From contig NZ_JHUV01000011.1 of the NCBI RefSeq assembly GCF_000619805.1, positions 150,417 through 214,416 of the forward strand: DNA of 64,000 nucleotides, given 5' to 3'. Positions 36,192 to 45,382 of the stretch are shown here, piece after piece (the stretch's first letter is position 1; each line of letters opens with the position of its first letter). A model generated the notes under the pieces. It was not told the origin of the DNA. It saw only the letters and a list, made by a program, of their open reading frames with translations, and ran no database searches. Position numbers and translations under genes: made by a program. The stretch comes from Sulfurihydrogenibium subterraneum DSM 15120 (GTDB lineage: Bacteria > Aquificota > Aquificia > Aquificales > Hydrogenothermaceae).

Positions 36192-36963
36192 CATAGCCAT
36201 TGTATCAACAATTATACTTATAGTGTCTCTTTATGCATACGTAAGATATAGAGAAGAAAAGCACAAAGAAGAAAAACTCTTAATACCAACGTTAGAAAGC
36301 TACAAACAAAAATTTACAGAAGAAAAACAACAATTTTTAGAAAAAAGCCAAAACTTAAAACAACAACTTGAAGATTTAAAAGGGCAGCTCCAAGAATTAA
36401 AGAAAAACCTTTCTCTCTATCCTTGGACTGAGTCTCAAATAAACTACTTAAAAAGTATGAAAGGGTCAGAGTTTGAGTACTTTTTAACCCAGAGTTTTGA
36501 GATGCTGGGTTTTATAGTTATAGACCCTCCCATCTATAAAGACCACAACATAGATACAATAGTAAAGTACCAAGATGACCTTAAAACAGAGTACTTTGCA
36601 GTAGACTTTATGGATTACACCCAGTTAAAAAAGTTAGATGATAATTATGTCTCACAGCTCCTAAAAGGAAAGGATAAATACAGCTGCCACAAAGTCCTGA
36701 TAATAACCAACGGACAGCTTACAGATTATCAAAAAAAACTTCTTATAGATAAGGATATAAACTTTTTTGAGATAGACCAGATAGTAAACTTTATGCCGTC
36801 GTTAAATTTCTTTTACAGATATGACGAAATTAGGTCAAAATACCACGCCTGTGAGATACTTCACAAAGAAACCTTTGACGAAGTGATAAGAAGAGAACAC
36901 TGGCTAAACGAAGTAGAAGAAAAGCTACTACAAGCTATGGAAAAGCAAAAAATTAAATCTTAG
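36178..36963 (+). CDS. Membrane-anchored coiled-coil protein with Mrr-like nuclease-fold domain
   Basis: 261 residues. One N-terminal membrane helix (about 3-22), a charged coiled coil (about 25-80), then a domain starting SEFEYFLTQSFEMLGF (about 97) with D in HNIDTIVKY and a central strand YFAVDFMDY, and KVLIITNGQLTDYQKKLL near 178. The layout is that of Mrr/DUF2034 restriction-endonuclease-like domains, but the usual E/Q-x-K is replaced by VDFMD, so catalysis is doubtful. Overlaps the macro-domain gene by 14 bases and the convergent bioF by 11. Confidence 0.6.
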   Translation: MSLIDIAIVSTIILIVSLYAYVRYREEKHKEEKLLIPTLESYKQKFTEEKQQFLEKSQNLKQQLEDLKGQLQELKKNLSLYPWTESQINYLKSMKGSEFEYFLTQSFEMLGFIVIDPPIYKDHNIDTIVKYQDDLKTEYFAVDFMDYTQLKKLDDNYVSQLLKGKDKYSCHKVLIITNGQLTDYQKKLLIDKDINFFEIDQIVNFMPSLNFFYRYDEIRSKYHACEILHKETFDEVIRREHWLNEVEEKLLQAMEKQKIKS

Positions 36964-38074
36964 ATATAATTTCTAACAGTTTATCAATCTCTTTATAACT
37001 GTTTTTATGACTTACAGTTATTCTAAGTCTTGAAGTGCCTTTTGGAACAGTTGGCGGTCTTATAGCTTGAATAAATATATTATTTTCCAGTAGCGTATCT
37101 CTTATCTTTAATGCTTTTTCTTCACTACATACTATGTAAGACAAAATAGGTGTGTTATGAAAATGTATATTTATACCAATACTTTTTAAACCGTCATACA
37201 AATACTTGGCTTTTTTTAAAACGTCTTCTCTTCTGTAGTCTTCTTCTGATAATAGTTTAAAGTTTTCAAGTGATATAAAGTTTTGTATTGGGGATAGACC
37301 AGTTGTAAAGATTACAGACCTCATTTTATTAACTAAAAAATCTATAAGTAGTTTGGTTCCACATATAAAAGCACCGTAGCTACCAACTGCCTTTGAAAGA
37401 GTCCCTACCTGAATGATGTTATCTTTAGGTTTAATGCCAAAATGGTTAAGAGTTCCTCTACCTTCTCCTGTTATTCCTGTTCCGTGGGCATCATCTACAA
37501 TTAAAACTGCGTTGTATCTATCCGCTATCTCTAAAATCTTGTCAAGGGGAGCTATATCTCCTTCCATACTGAAAACACCGTCTGTAATGATAAACTTTTT
37601 GCCTTTTGTATCTATGGATTTTATCTTACTTTCTAAATCTTCAAAATCTAAATGTTTGTAAATTACTTTTTTAGCCTTTGATAGTCTAATTCCATCTATG
37701 ATAGAAGCGTGGTTTAACTCATCACTAAAAATTAGGTCATCTTCTTCTGTAATTGCCTGCAGTAGTCCAACGTTTGCCATATAACCACTTCCTACTACTA
37801 TACAGCTTTCTGTCTGTTTAAAGTCTGCTATAAAGTTTTCTAACTCTTGCTGGATAGGATGGTAGCCTGATACTAAAACAGAAGCTCCACTACCAAGGTC
37901 TAACTTGCCTATATTTTGAAGGAGCTTCTCTTTTGTTTTTTGATTATCCCTTAAGCCTAAGTAGTCGTTTGAAGAAAAGTTTACTATGTTTCTTGATAAT
38001 ATAACTCTTTGACGGTAAAGATTCTTTGATTTTATCTCTTCTAAATGTTTTTTAAGAAATTCTTTAAACTCCAT
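36953..38074 (-). CDS. bioF: 8-amino-7-oxononanoate synthase
   Basis: Condenses pimeloyl-ACP/CoA with alanine in biotin synthesis; PLP enzyme of the alpha-oxoamine synthase family. 373 residues from ATG 38074 (a TTG two codons earlier is less likely). Key sites: YLGLRDN, GSGASVLVSGYHPIQQELE, VDDAHGTGITGEGRGT, and the PLP lysine in TLSKAVGSYGAFICG (about residue 228). The start overlaps hisH by 11 bases. Could also be the closely related KBL, but the size and operon-free context do not decide; BioF is more likely. Confidence 0.9.
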   Translation of the reverse strand: MEFKEFLKKHLEEIKSKNLYRQRVILSRNIVNFSSNDYLGLRDNQKTKEKLLQNIGKLDLGSGASVLVSGYHPIQQELENFIADFKQTESCIVVGSGYMANVGLLQAITEEDDLIFSDELNHASIIDGIRLSKAKKVIYKHLDFEDLESKIKSIDTKGKKFIITDGVFSMEGDIAPLDKILEIADRYNAVLIVDDAHGTGITGEGRGTLNHFGIKPKDNIIQVGTLSKAVGSYGAFICGTKLLIDFLVNKMRSVIFTTGLSPIQNFISLENFKLLSEEDYRREDVLKKAKYLYDGLKSIGINIHFHNTPILSYIVCSEEKALKIRDTLLENNIFIQAIRPPTVPKGTSRLRITVSHKNSYKEIDKLLEIISKI

Positions 38075-38681
38075 AAACAAACTTTTTAAAGTTTTCTAAA
38101 AGTTTTAAGCCTGCTGTTTGACTTTTTTCTGGATGGAACTGAACAGCCCATAGGTTATCTACTTCTACTGAAGAGCAAAAATCAATGGCGTAATCCGTTG
38201 TAGTTGCAACTACAGTTTTATCTTCAGGGTTTGCATAGTAAGAGTGGACAAAGTAGAAAAACTCTCCATCTTTTATTCCTTCAAACATCTTAGAATCTTT
38301 TTTCTTGTGAATCTGGTTCCAACCCATGTGGGGAATCTTTATGGGTAGTCTTTCATCAAATCTTACAACACTACCTTTTAAAATTCCAAGTCCTTCGTGC
38401 TGTCCAAATTCGTATCCATACTCAAATAAAATCTGTAGTCCCAGACATATACCAAGGTAAGGTTTTCCTTGATTTATAACTTCAATTATTTTATTTTTCA
38501 GCCCAAATCTCTCAAGATTATGGATTGCATCTCCAAATGCTCCAACCCCTGGGACAACAACCGCGTCAGCTTTGTCTAAATCTTCTGGATTAGATGTTCT
38601 CAAAACATTAAAACCAACTTTTTCCAGCGCTTTTTCAACACTTCTTAAATTTCCCATACCGTAATCAACAAGTGCTATCAT
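38064..38681 (-). CDS. hisH: Imidazole glycerol phosphate synthase, glutaminase subunit
   Basis: Supplies ammonia to HisF in histidine synthesis. 205 residues. Class I glutaminase: nucleophile in GICLGLQILF (Cys near residue 79), and catalytic His-Pro-Glu in VQFHPEKSQ near 184. N-terminal VDYGMGNLRSV. Its start abuts the trpA stop directly (38681/38682). HisF is not in the window. Confidence 0.97.
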   Translation of the reverse strand: MIALVDYGMGNLRSVEKALEKVGFNVLRTSNPEDLDKADAVVVPGVGAFGDAIHNLERFGLKNKIIEVINQGKPYLGICLGLQILFEYGYEFGQHEGLGILKGSVVRFDERLPIKIPHMGWNQIHKKKDSKMFEGIKDGEFFYFVHSYYANPEDKTVVATTTDYAIDFCSSVEVDNLWAVQFHPEKSQTAGLKLLENFKKFVYGV

Positions 38682-39449
38682 TTATGCCTCTATGTTTGAC
38701 TTTAACTCTTTTACTAAGTTTTTAAGTCCTTCAAAATCTCTCTTTCCTTGAAGTTTTACGACACTACTACCTACTATAACACCATCTGCTATCTGGGATA
38801 TTATCTTTGCATGTTCTCCTTTAGAAACTCCAAAACCTACAGCAATTTTTTTATCTGTTATTATTCTTATTGTAGCTATCTTCTCTCTAAGTTCGTTCCA
38901 AGGTAGTGTATCTCTTTCTCCCGTTATCCCTGTCAACGATACGTAGTATATAAAGTCATCGCTCATCTTTGATACAAGTTTTATTCTTTCTTCGTTAGAA
39001 GTAGGTGCAAGTAAAAATATTAAAGACAGCCCTTTACTGTTTGCTACTTTCTTTAAGCTTTCTCCTTCTTCTGGTGGTAGGTCTGGAACTATAAAACCGT
39101 CTATACCGCTTTCTTTTGCTCTATTGCAAAAGTTTTCTTCTCCTAGTCTAAATATAGGGTTATAATAACTCATTCCTATCAAAGGTATGTTTGGATACTT
39201 TTCTTTTATTGTTTTAGTGATTTGAAACACTTTTTCTGGTGTAATACCGTCTTTTACGGCTTTTTCGTGAGCAATTTGAATTGTTGTGCCATCTGCAACA
39301 GGGTCAGAGAATGGAAATCCTACTTCAAGTATGTCAGCTCCGTTTTCTATTAGAGTAAAAGCTGTTTTAATACTGTCTTCTACAGAAGGATAACCTGCCA
39401 TAAAGTAGCATATAAGAGGTTTTCTACTTTGAAAAACTTCTTTTATCAC
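38682..39449 (-). CDS. trpA: Tryptophan synthase alpha chain
   Basis: Cleaves indole-3-glycerol phosphate; the beta subunit TrpB is elsewhere. 255 residues from GTG 39449. TIM-barrel signatures: ICYFMAGYPS, the catalytic Glu in ILEVGFPFSDPVADG (about residue 41), the Asp in GIDGFIVPDLP, and VGFGVSKGEH near the phosphate site. Three bases after engB's stop. Confidence 0.97.
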   Translation of the reverse strand: MIKEVFQSRKPLICYFMAGYPSVEDSIKTAFTLIENGADILEVGFPFSDPVADGTTIQIAHEKAVKDGITPEKVFQITKTIKEKYPNIPLIGMSYYNPIFRLGEENFCNRAKESGIDGFIVPDLPPEEGESLKKVANSKGLSLIFLLAPTSNEERIKLVSKMSDDFIYYVSLTGITGERDTLPWNELREKIATIRIITDKKIAVGFGVSKGEHAKIISQIADGVIVGSSVVKLQGKRDFEGLKNLVKELKSNIEA

Positions 39450-39452
39450 GTT

Positions 39453-40037
39453 TTACTCCTTAACCGCTTTGAAAATTTCTGACACGAGAGTATCTATTCC
39501 TGTTCCTTCCTTTGCTGATACTAAAAATATCGGCGTGTTTTCATCTAAATCTAACGTCTCTTTTATAATCTTTTTTGCTTTGGCTTTTTCACTTTGGTTT
39601 AATTTGTCTATTTTTGTTCCAACGACAAAGTAAGGTTTTTCAAACGTATCAAGCCACTGCTTCATAAGTATGTCTAAGTTGGTTGGTGGGTATCTTGTAT
39701 CTACAAGCATTATTATAAGCTTTAAATTCTCTCTGTTTAATAGGTAGTTTTCAATCATTTTTTGCCAGCTGAGTCTCTCTTTTTGAGAAACAGATGCAAA
39801 ACCATATCCTGGCAGGTCAACAAAGTAGATGTCTTTGTTTAAAGTAAAAAAGTTTATAAATCTTGTTTTTCCTGGGGTTGAACTTACTTTTGCAACGGAC
39901 TTTTTAAAGATGGCGTTGATAAGTGAGGATTTTCCTACGTTTGACCTTCCAACTATAGCCACCTCCGGTTTATCCGGAGGGGGATAATCTTCAGGCTTTA
40001 CTGCACTTTTTATAAACTCTACACTTTTAATACTCAT
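39453..40037 (-). CDS. engB: Ribosome biogenesis GTPase EngB/YsxC
   Basis: 194 residues. G1 GRSNVGKSS (about 30-38), G2 TPGKT, G3 DLPG(YGFA), G4 TKID and G5 SAKEG. Needed for 50S subunit assembly and usually essential. Three-base gap from clpX. Confidence 0.97.
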   Translation of the reverse strand: MSIKSVEFIKSAVKPEDYPPPDKPEVAIVGRSNVGKSSLINAIFKKSVAKVSSTPGKTRFINFFTLNKDIYFVDLPGYGFASVSQKERLSWQKMIENYLLNRENLKLIIMLVDTRYPPTNLDILMKQWLDTFEKPYFVVGTKIDKLNQSEKAKAKKIIKETLDLDENTPIFLVSAKEGTGIDTLVSEIFKAVKE

Positions 40038-40039
40038 TT

Positions 40040-41257
40040 TTAACTTGCTTTTTCATACACGTATATAGGTGGTTTATTCTTTAAAACAACATCTTTATCT
40101 ATAACAACCTTCTTTAAAGTCTTTTGATTTGGAGCATCATACATAATGTCAAGCATTATATCTTCTATTATAGCTCTTAGACCTCTTGCTCCTGTTTTTC
40201 TTTTTATTGCTTCCCTTGCAATCTCTCTTAAAGCATCTTCTGTAAATTCAAGTTCTATTCCATCAACAGCTAAAAGAGCCTGATATTGCTTTATAAGTGC
40301 GTTTTTTGGCTCTGTTAAAACTCTTACAAGCATATCTTCATCAAGTTCTTTTAAGGTTGCAATAACAGGTATTCTACCTAAAAACTCAGGAATAAGTCCA
40401 AACTTTATAAGGTCTTCTGGCTGGACTTGTTCTAATAAATTTCCTTCTTCTTTTTTACTTTTTATCTCAGCTCCAAAACCTATTGCCTTCTTACCCAATC
40501 TCTGTCTGATTATATCTTCAAGTCCAACAAAAGCTCCACCTAGTATAAAGAGAATGTTTGTAGTGTCTAACTGTATAAATTCTTGATGTGGATGTTTTCT
40601 TCCACCTTGTGGTGGAACGTTTGCAATCGTCCCTTCAAGGATTTTTAAAAGAGCTTGCTGTACACCTTCTCCAGAAACATCCCTTGTTATAGATGGGTTA
40701 TCTCCAGATTTTTTTGCTATTTTGTCAACTTCATCTATATATACTATTCCTTTTTCCGCAGCTTCTACATCGTAATCAGCGTTTTGAAGTAATCTTGCTA
40801 AAATACTTTCAACGTCTTCACCAACGTATCCAGCTTCCGTTATGTTTGTAGCATCAGCTATGGCAAATGGAACGTTGAGTATCCTTGCTAAAGTCCTTGC
40901 AAGAAGGGTTTTTCCTGAACCTGTTGGACCTATAAGCAAAATATTACTTTTTTCTACTTCTACCCCTGTGTTTTTAAAAAGGTCTTTTTGATATATTCTT
41001 TTGTAGTGATTGTAAACCGCAACAGAAAGTATCTTTTTTGCCTTTTCCTGACCAATAACGTATTCATCAAGTTTAGCTTTTATCTCAGCAGGAGTTGGTA
41101 CTTGAGATAATCCTTCAAACTTTTTATTTTCAATCTCTTCTTTTACAATACTTGCCAGTCTATCTACACAAGAATCACAAACGTATATTCCGTTTGGTCC
41201 CTCTATTAAAATTTCAGCCTGATTTTCAGGCTTTCCACAAAATGAACACTTTCTCAT
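40040..41257 (-). CDS. clpX: ATP-dependent Clp protease ATPase subunit ClpX
   Basis: 405 residues. The N-terminal zinc-binding domain has CSFC...CDSC (residues 4-30) that binds clients and SspB-like adaptors. The AAA+ module has Walker [12 protein letters not shown] (about 110-120) and Walker [11 protein letters not shown]. The IGF-type loop that docks ClpP is seen as AIGFGAE. Unfolds ssrA-tagged chains (tmRNA at 540-887) for ClpP. Start abuts clpP. Confidence 0.98.
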   Translation of the reverse strand: MRKCSFCGKPENQAEILIEGPNGIYVCDSCVDRLASIVKEEIENKKFEGLSQVPTPAEIKAKLDEYVIGQEKAKKILSVAVYNHYKRIYQKDLFKNTGVEVEKSNILLIGPTGSGKTLLARTLARILNVPFAIADATNITEAGYVGEDVESILARLLQNADYDVEAAEKGIVYIDEVDKIAKKSGDNPSITRDVSGEGVQQALLKILEGTIANVPPQGGRKHPHQEFIQLDTTNILFILGGAFVGLEDIIRQRLGKKAIGFGAEIKSKKEEGNLLEQVQPEDLIKFGLIPEFLGRIPVIATLKELDEDMLVRVLTEPKNALIKQYQALLAVDGIELEFTEDALREIAREAIKRKTGARGLRAIIEDIMLDIMYDAPNQKTLKKVVIDKDVVLKNKPPIYVYEKAS

Positions 41258-41866
41258 CTATACGTTTTCACCTCTTTTGTATATCACCTTATCTATAAGA
41301 CCGTATTCTTTTGCTTCTTCAGCAGACATAAAGTAATCTCTCTCTGTATCAGCTTCTATCTTTTCTATAGGTTGCCCTGTATGCTTTGCAAGGTATTCGT
41401 TTAACATTCTTTTTAATCTAAGAATCTCCCTTGCGTGAATCTCTATGTCTGTAGCCTGTCCTTGGAAGCCACCAAGTGGTTGATGAATCATAATTCTTGC
41501 GTTAGGGAGAGAGTATCTTTTTCCCTTAGCTCCTGCAGAGAGTAAAAATGCTCCCATAGATGCAGCTTGACCCATACATATAGTCACTACATCAGGCTTT
41601 ATATAGTTCATAGTATCATAGATAGCAAGTCCTGCTGTTACTACTCCACCGGGTGAGTTTATGTACATATATATGTCTTTTTCAGGGTCTTCAGCTTCTA
41701 AAAATAAAAGTTGAGCTACTACCAGATTTGCAATATGGTCGTCTATTGGCGTTCCAAGAAGTATAATCCTATCTTTTAATAGCCTTGAGTATATATCGTA
41801 GGCTCTTTCACCTCTTGGTGTTTGTTCAATTACTATAGGAACCAGTTGGTTTAGTATTTTATCCAT
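41258..41866 (-). CDS. clpP: ATP-dependent Clp protease proteolytic subunit ClpP
   Basis: 202 residues from ATG 41866, which has AGGAG 5-6 bases upstream; a longer reading adds an 11-residue Lys/Arg-rich extension overlapping tig. Catalytic Ser in [14 protein letters not shown] (about 97) and His in [11 protein letters not shown] near 122; Asp is further on. Order tig-clpP-clpX is the common bacterial one. Confidence 0.97.
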   Translation of the reverse strand: MDKILNQLVPIVIEQTPRGERAYDIYSRLLKDRIILLGTPIDDHIANLVVAQLLFLEAEDPEKDIYMYINSPGGVVTAGLAIYDTMNYIKPDVVTICMGQAASMGAFLLSAGAKGKRYSLPNARIMIHQPLGGFQGQATDIEIHAREILRLKRMLNEYLAKHTGQPIEKIEADTERDYFMSAEEAKEYGLIDKVIYKRGENV

Positions 41867-43151
41867 TATTCTCCTCTTGCTTTTCTTCTTGTTTTTCAAC
41901 TTCTTTAATATTTGCCTTTTGCACTAATATGTCAAGAGCTTTTTGTCTTAAGATATCACTTTTAATTCCTTCTATCATATTTCTTTCAGTTAGGTACTCT
42001 TTTAAATCTTGGGCTTCGGTGTTGTAAAGTTTAGCCAACCTTTCTATCTCTTTGTTTAACTCTTCTTCCGAAACAGTTAAACCTTCCTTTTCTGCTATTT
42101 TTGTGAGAACAAACATTACTCTAATGTTGTTAATAGCTGTTTTTGTTAAACCTTCTCTAGCAACTTCTAACATCTCTCTGTTTGGATTTATACCGTAAGC
42201 TTGCAGCTGCTGAGCGTATCTTTGAGCTAAATTTTGAAGTTCTAACTCTAATAATGAATTTGGAACAGGGAAGTCATACTCTGAAGCTATTTTATCTAAT
42301 ATTTTTTGCTGAGTTTCTTGTTTTTTAATCTCTTCAATTTGTTTTTGTAGATTTTCTCTTATCTTATTTTTAGTTTCTTCTACGTTTTCTCCTAAACCTA
42401 CCTTCTTAACAAACTCATCGTTAAACTCAGGTATAACTTTCTTAGCTACTTCTAAAATCTCTATTTCAACCTTTGCTTTACCTATCTCTTCTCCTTTTTC
42501 GTTATAAAGAGGAATATTCTCTAATTCTACTTTGTCCTCTGCCTTTTTTCCTTTTATTGTATCTTCTATCTCTTTTCTTAAAGTTCCAGACCCTATTATA
42601 GTTTCAAACTCGTCTTCCTCTTCTTCGCCTTTTTCAGATACTATATGGTACTTTATCTTAACTTTATCTCCTTCTTCTACTTCTTTATCTTCTACTACAT
42701 ACTCAACATTTCTTTCTAAGAGATTTTGTATGTACTTTTCTACGTCCTCATCCTTTACTTCTAACTTTGTAATTTCTATTTCCATCCCTTCATAAGGTTT
42801 TAATTCAAACTCTGGAGCAACTTCAAAGCTAACTTTAAAAGTCAACTCTTGGTCATTTACAATCTCAACTTCTCCAAAATAAACTTCTTGAGTAACAGGT
42901 TTAAGATTGTGCTGATCCAAGATCTCTGGTAAGTATTTATTTACGTAGTTCTTTGCAACCTCTTCTTTAATCTCATTCTTGTACTTTGCTTTTACTATAT
43001 TTTTGGGAACGTTCCCTTTTCTAAATCCAGGTATATTTGCTACCTTTGATATTTCTTTTACAACTTCTTCTACAAGATTTTTTACTTTTTCTCCCTCATC
43101 TTTAATAGTTAAAGTTCTAACTAATTCGTTTGACTCTACAACTACGTTCAT
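41859..43151 (-). CDS. tig: Trigger factor (ribosome-bound chaperone/PPIase)
   Basis: 430 residues. N-terminal ribosome-binding domain carries the signature GFRKGNVPK (about 42-50, the FRK loop), followed by a PPIase (FKBP-type) domain (about 150-240) and a helical C-terminal chaperone domain. Ends [12 protein letters not shown]. First gene of the tig-clpP-clpX-engB-trpA-hisH-bioF run. TAAGGAGAG precedes the ATG. Confidence 0.97.
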   Translation of the reverse strand: MNVVVESNELVRTLTIKDEGEKVKNLVEEVVKEISKVANIPGFRKGNVPKNIVKAKYKNEIKEEVAKNYVNKYLPEILDQHNLKPVTQEVYFGEVEIVNDQELTFKVSFEVAPEFELKPYEGMEIEITKLEVKDEDVEKYIQNLLERNVEYVVEDKEVEEGDKVKIKYHIVSEKGEEEEDEFETIIGSGTLRKEIEDTIKGKKAEDKVELENIPLYNEKGEEIGKAKVEIEILEVAKKVIPEFNDEFVKKVGLGENVEETKNKIRENLQKQIEEIKKQETQQKILDKIASEYDFPVPNSLLELELQNLAQRYAQQLQAYGINPNREMLEVAREGLTKTAINNIRVMFVLTKIAEKEGLTVSEEELNKEIERLAKLYNTEAQDLKEYLTERNMIEGIKSDILRQKALDILVQKANIKEVEKQEEKQEENNG

Positions 43152-43218
43152 CTATACTCTCCTTAACTTTATTTTAAATTTTGAATCAAAATTATATCAT
43201 ATCTAAAAAAAATTTAAT

Positions 43219-43237
43219 TTGCATATTTTTTATGCAA
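43219..43237. repeat. 7-bp inverted repeat upstream of speD
   Basis: TTGCATA and TATGCAA flank a T5 spacer, a perfect inverted repeat. It lies between the divergent tig and speD genes and ends about five bases before the predicted speD -35 box. It could be an operator or a stem; there is no evidence for a protein partner. Confidence 0.4.
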
Positions 43238-43242
43238 TCAGG

Positions 43243-43271
43243 TTTAAAATTTTAAAAATTTATCATATAAT
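43243..43271 (+). promoter_or_regulatory. Predicted speD promoter
   Basis: TTTAAA (43243-43248) and TATAAT (43266-43271) are 17 bases apart. Initiation near 43278 would give a leader of about 100 bases before speD, containing the small ORF at 43320. The -10 box is consensus; the -35 box is weak. Confidence 0.45.
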
Positions 43272-43319
43272 ATATTTTTCATTTTTAAGAATAAAATTCT
43301 CCAAAGGAGGTTTTTTACT

Positions 43320-43409
43320 ATGGGCAGTATTAGCCCGACGAAAATTTTAACTAAAAAAACTTTTAAGGAGGAAAGAAAATGGAAAAAACCCTCGGACTGC
43401 ATATCATAG
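43320..43409 (+). CDS. Possible 29-codon upstream ORF overlapping speD
   Basis: ATG 43320 has a near-perfect site, AAAGGAGG, 8 bases upstream and reads 29 codons (MGSISPTKILTKKTFKEER..., basic) to TAG 43407-43409. It overlaps the first 31 bases of speD in another frame, and the speD site AAGGAGGAAAG lies within it. Its ribosome-binding site is at least as good as that of speD. It may be a leader peptide controlling polyamine synthesis or a chance frame. Not conserved as far as I can tell from one sequence. Confidence 0.4.
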   Translation: MGSISPTKILTKKTFKEERKWKKPSDCIS

Positions 43410-43783
43410 CTGACCTTTACGGAGTAGATTTTGACAAATTAGACCATGTTGAAGACATTAAGGCACTTCTTGAAGGAGCTGTTAAATACGCAAACCTAAG
43501 TAAGTTATCTTCTCACTTTCATCAATTTAATCCTCACGGAGCAACAGGAGTAATCCTATTAGAAGAATCTCACATATCAATTCATACTTGGCCTGAACAC
43601 GGTTATGCTGCTATAGATGTTTACACCTGCGGTGGTAAAGAGAAAACATTTAAGGCTATGGAATACATAATTAAGATGTTAAAGCCAAAAAGAGTTGATG
43701 AAAAGATAGCAGAAAGAGGCGTTGTACCGGTTAATCCGGAAGGTGTAAACATAGAAAAGTGGCAACTGACTGCAACGGCTTAA
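43379..43783 (+). CDS. speD: S-adenosylmethionine decarboxylase proenzyme
   Basis: 134 residues, the small prokaryotic class. Produces decarboxylated SAM for spermidine and branched or long polyamines, important in thermophiles. The autocleavage site, which creates the pyruvoyl cofactor, is in LEESHISIHTWPEHGY (Ser near residue 63). TCGGKEKTF and the proton-donor Cys follow. AAGGAGG lies 8 bases upstream of the ATG. Expressed separately from the PNPOx-like gene 73 bases on. Confidence 0.96.
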   Translation: MEKTLGLHIIADLYGVDFDKLDHVEDIKALLEGAVKYANLSKLSSHFHQFNPHGATGVILLEESHISIHTWPEHGYAAIDVYTCGGKEKTFKAMEYIIKMLKPKRVDEKIAERGVVPVNPEGVNIEKWQLTATA

Positions 43784-43855
43784 TCTGATAAAAAGCATAG
43801 ATACCCTTTTTTTAAAGTTGTAGTATTATATTTAAAAATCTTTAGGGGGTATTCT

Positions 43856-44281
43856 ATGTTAAACGAAAATTTGATGAAGCTTTTAAATGACCTTACTCCT
43901 GCTGTTTTTGCTACTGCAGATGGTGATAAACCTTATCTTGCTTTTGTAAGCTGGCTTATAGCAAAAGACCAAAACACGATAAGAGTTGCTTTAAGTAAAA
44001 ACTCTAAATCCGTAGAAAACGTAAAAAACAATCCAAACGTGGCAGTTTCTGTATTTGGTCCAGAGATTGCAGCCACAATTTACGGTAAAGCAGAAGTTAT
44101 AAAGGACACTATTGATGACATTCCTTTTGGCGTATCCGTTTTAGACGTTAAAGTTGAAAATGTTGTTGATAACCTGTTCCCGGGAGCTACTGTAAAAGGT
44201 ACCATACCTTTTGAGCATACAGGAAATGTTCAAAAAGCCTTAGAGTTAGATGAGAAAGTGTTAAAAGCTTTAAGAAGTTAA
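43856..44281 (+). CDS. Pyridoxamine 5'-phosphate oxidase-like FMN-binding protein
   Basis: 141 residues, split-barrel fold. N-terminal LTPAVFATADGDKPYLAFVSWLI, then RVALSKNSKSVENVKNNPNVAVSVFG near residues 44-69 are typical of the general PNPOx-like family. Too short and divergent for true PdxH; it could be a flavin or haem/F420-independent reductase-like protein. TTTAGGGGGT precedes the ATG. The gene ends just before a strong terminator. Specific function unknown. Confidence 0.82.
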   Translation: MLNENLMKLLNDLTPAVFATADGDKPYLAFVSWLIAKDQNTIRVALSKNSKSVENVKNNPNVAVSVFGPEIAATIYGKAEVIKDTIDDIPFGVSVLDVKVENVVDNLFPGATVKGTIPFEHTGNVQKALELDEKVLKALRS

Positions 44282-44286
44282 AAATA

Positions 44287-44310
44287 AACGGGACAAAGTC
44301 CCGTTTTACT
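44287..44310 (+). terminator. Intrinsic terminator, probably bidirectional
   Basis: AACGGGAC and GTCCCGTT pair over 8 bp around an AAA loop (44287-44305), followed by a T-rich tract on the plus strand and, read from the other strand, by TTTATTTT. It serves the PNPOx-like gene and, in the opposite direction, the fic gene that ends at 44309. Confidence 0.85.
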
Positions 44311-45268
44311 ACTTCAACAACCTATCTACAACATCTTTGACAGATAACCATACATTTTTTCTTTTAACAGCTATTATTTTACCTCTTTTTACTAACTGTC
44401 TCCCACTTGATGGACTGTATCCTATTTTAGATATTAAATCTGATACTGGTTGTAATTTTTTACCTTGGTTTTCATAAACACTAATTATAATCATATCTAA
44501 ACTGTTTTTTATGCTTTCCAGTATAAGATTTTTTAAGATTTTTGATTTTGTAGTTTTTAATTTACTGATTACTTGGTCTTTTTCAGGAGGTTTATTTTTA
44601 TTTTTTTTTAAAACTTCTAAAAGTTGTTTATCTATTTCTTCAAGTCCTTTATAGTACAGATTTTTGTTTTCTTCATCTCCTTTAATTATTACAGGAGGAT
44701 AGCCTTTACTTATCAAGAAATAATTTAAAAGTATTCTTCCTGTCCTTCCATTTCCATCAGAGAAAGGATGAATTTCTTCAAGAAATCCGTGAAGTATTGA
44801 TAAATACTCAAAAGAAAAATTTTTCTCTGTAAAAAGAGTAAAATCTACAAAACTCTTGACCCATTCTTCTATATAACTCTCAGGCGGTTCAAATTTTGCC
44901 CCTGCAATTTTGATTTTACCTTTTCTAAATTCTCCACCTTTCCCTAAACCTTTATTAATTTGTCTGATTAAAGGAATTCCAAACAAAAAATCTTTTTGCT
45001 TATAATTTTCATAGGCAAGTTCGTAGATAAACGTAGCAGTTCTAAAATAGTTAAAAGCCTCTTCTTCTGTTTTTGTTAAGGTTTGATTTTTAGATAAAAC
45101 TTCTTTTAGCTCTTTTTCAGAAATGAAAAAACCCTCTATCATTATAGAGTTTCTTGTTTCTTCTTCTAACAAATAAAGCCATTCTTTGTTTTTAACTTTT
45201 GGTTCTGGAAGTCCTCCTAAAGACTCTAATATCTCTTTCCTTTTTTCTATTAGTTTTTCATCAATCAA
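44309..45268 (-). CDS. Fic family protein (predicted AMP-transferase, self-inhibited)
   Basis: 319 residues. Fic motif HPFSDGNGRTGRILLNYFL (about residues 168-186) with all key residues for nucleotide transfer. Class II inhibitory motif S-x-x-x-E-G is seen in NSIMIEGF near residue 37, so activity is expected to be held in check by the N-terminal helix. The C-terminal ~80 residues form a winged-helix-like unit. Targets are unknown. It follows the TolC-like gene by 114 bases; that gap has a TATAAT-type box on the minus strand. Confidence 0.9.
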   Translation of the reverse strand: MIDEKLIEKRKEILESLGGLPEPKVKNKEWLYLLEEETRNSIMIEGFFISEKELKEVLSKNQTLTKTEEEAFNYFRTATFIYELAYENYKQKDFLFGIPLIRQINKGLGKGGEFRKGKIKIAGAKFEPPESYIEEWVKSFVDFTLFTEKNFSFEYLSILHGFLEEIHPFSDGNGRTGRILLNYFLISKGYPPVIIKGDEENKNLYYKGLEEIDKQLLEVLKKNKNKPPEKDQVISKLKTTKSKILKNLILESIKNSLDMIIISVYENQGKKLQPVSDLISKIGYSPSSGRQLVKRGKIIAVKRKNVWLSVKDVVDRLLK

Positions 45269-45382
45269 TCTGTCACCATAAGATTTTTAAAAAGTTTATA
45301 ATTATAATTATAACAAAAACTTAAATCTGTTACGAAAAAAGTAAATTTTTGAAAACGTGACAGTTTATACTCTAAGGTCAAT

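Noticed and set aside
43300..43340. Riboswitch fold in the speD leader (CTCC-AAA-GGAG and GGGC...GCCC)
   Set aside because: Stems of four bases only; I recognise no known riboswitch core.
45270..45363. CTGTCAC (45270-45276) and GTGACAG (45357-45363) as an operator pair
   Set aside because: Only 7 bases, 80 bases apart, one arm next to the fic start; expected by chance at this AT content and without other copies.
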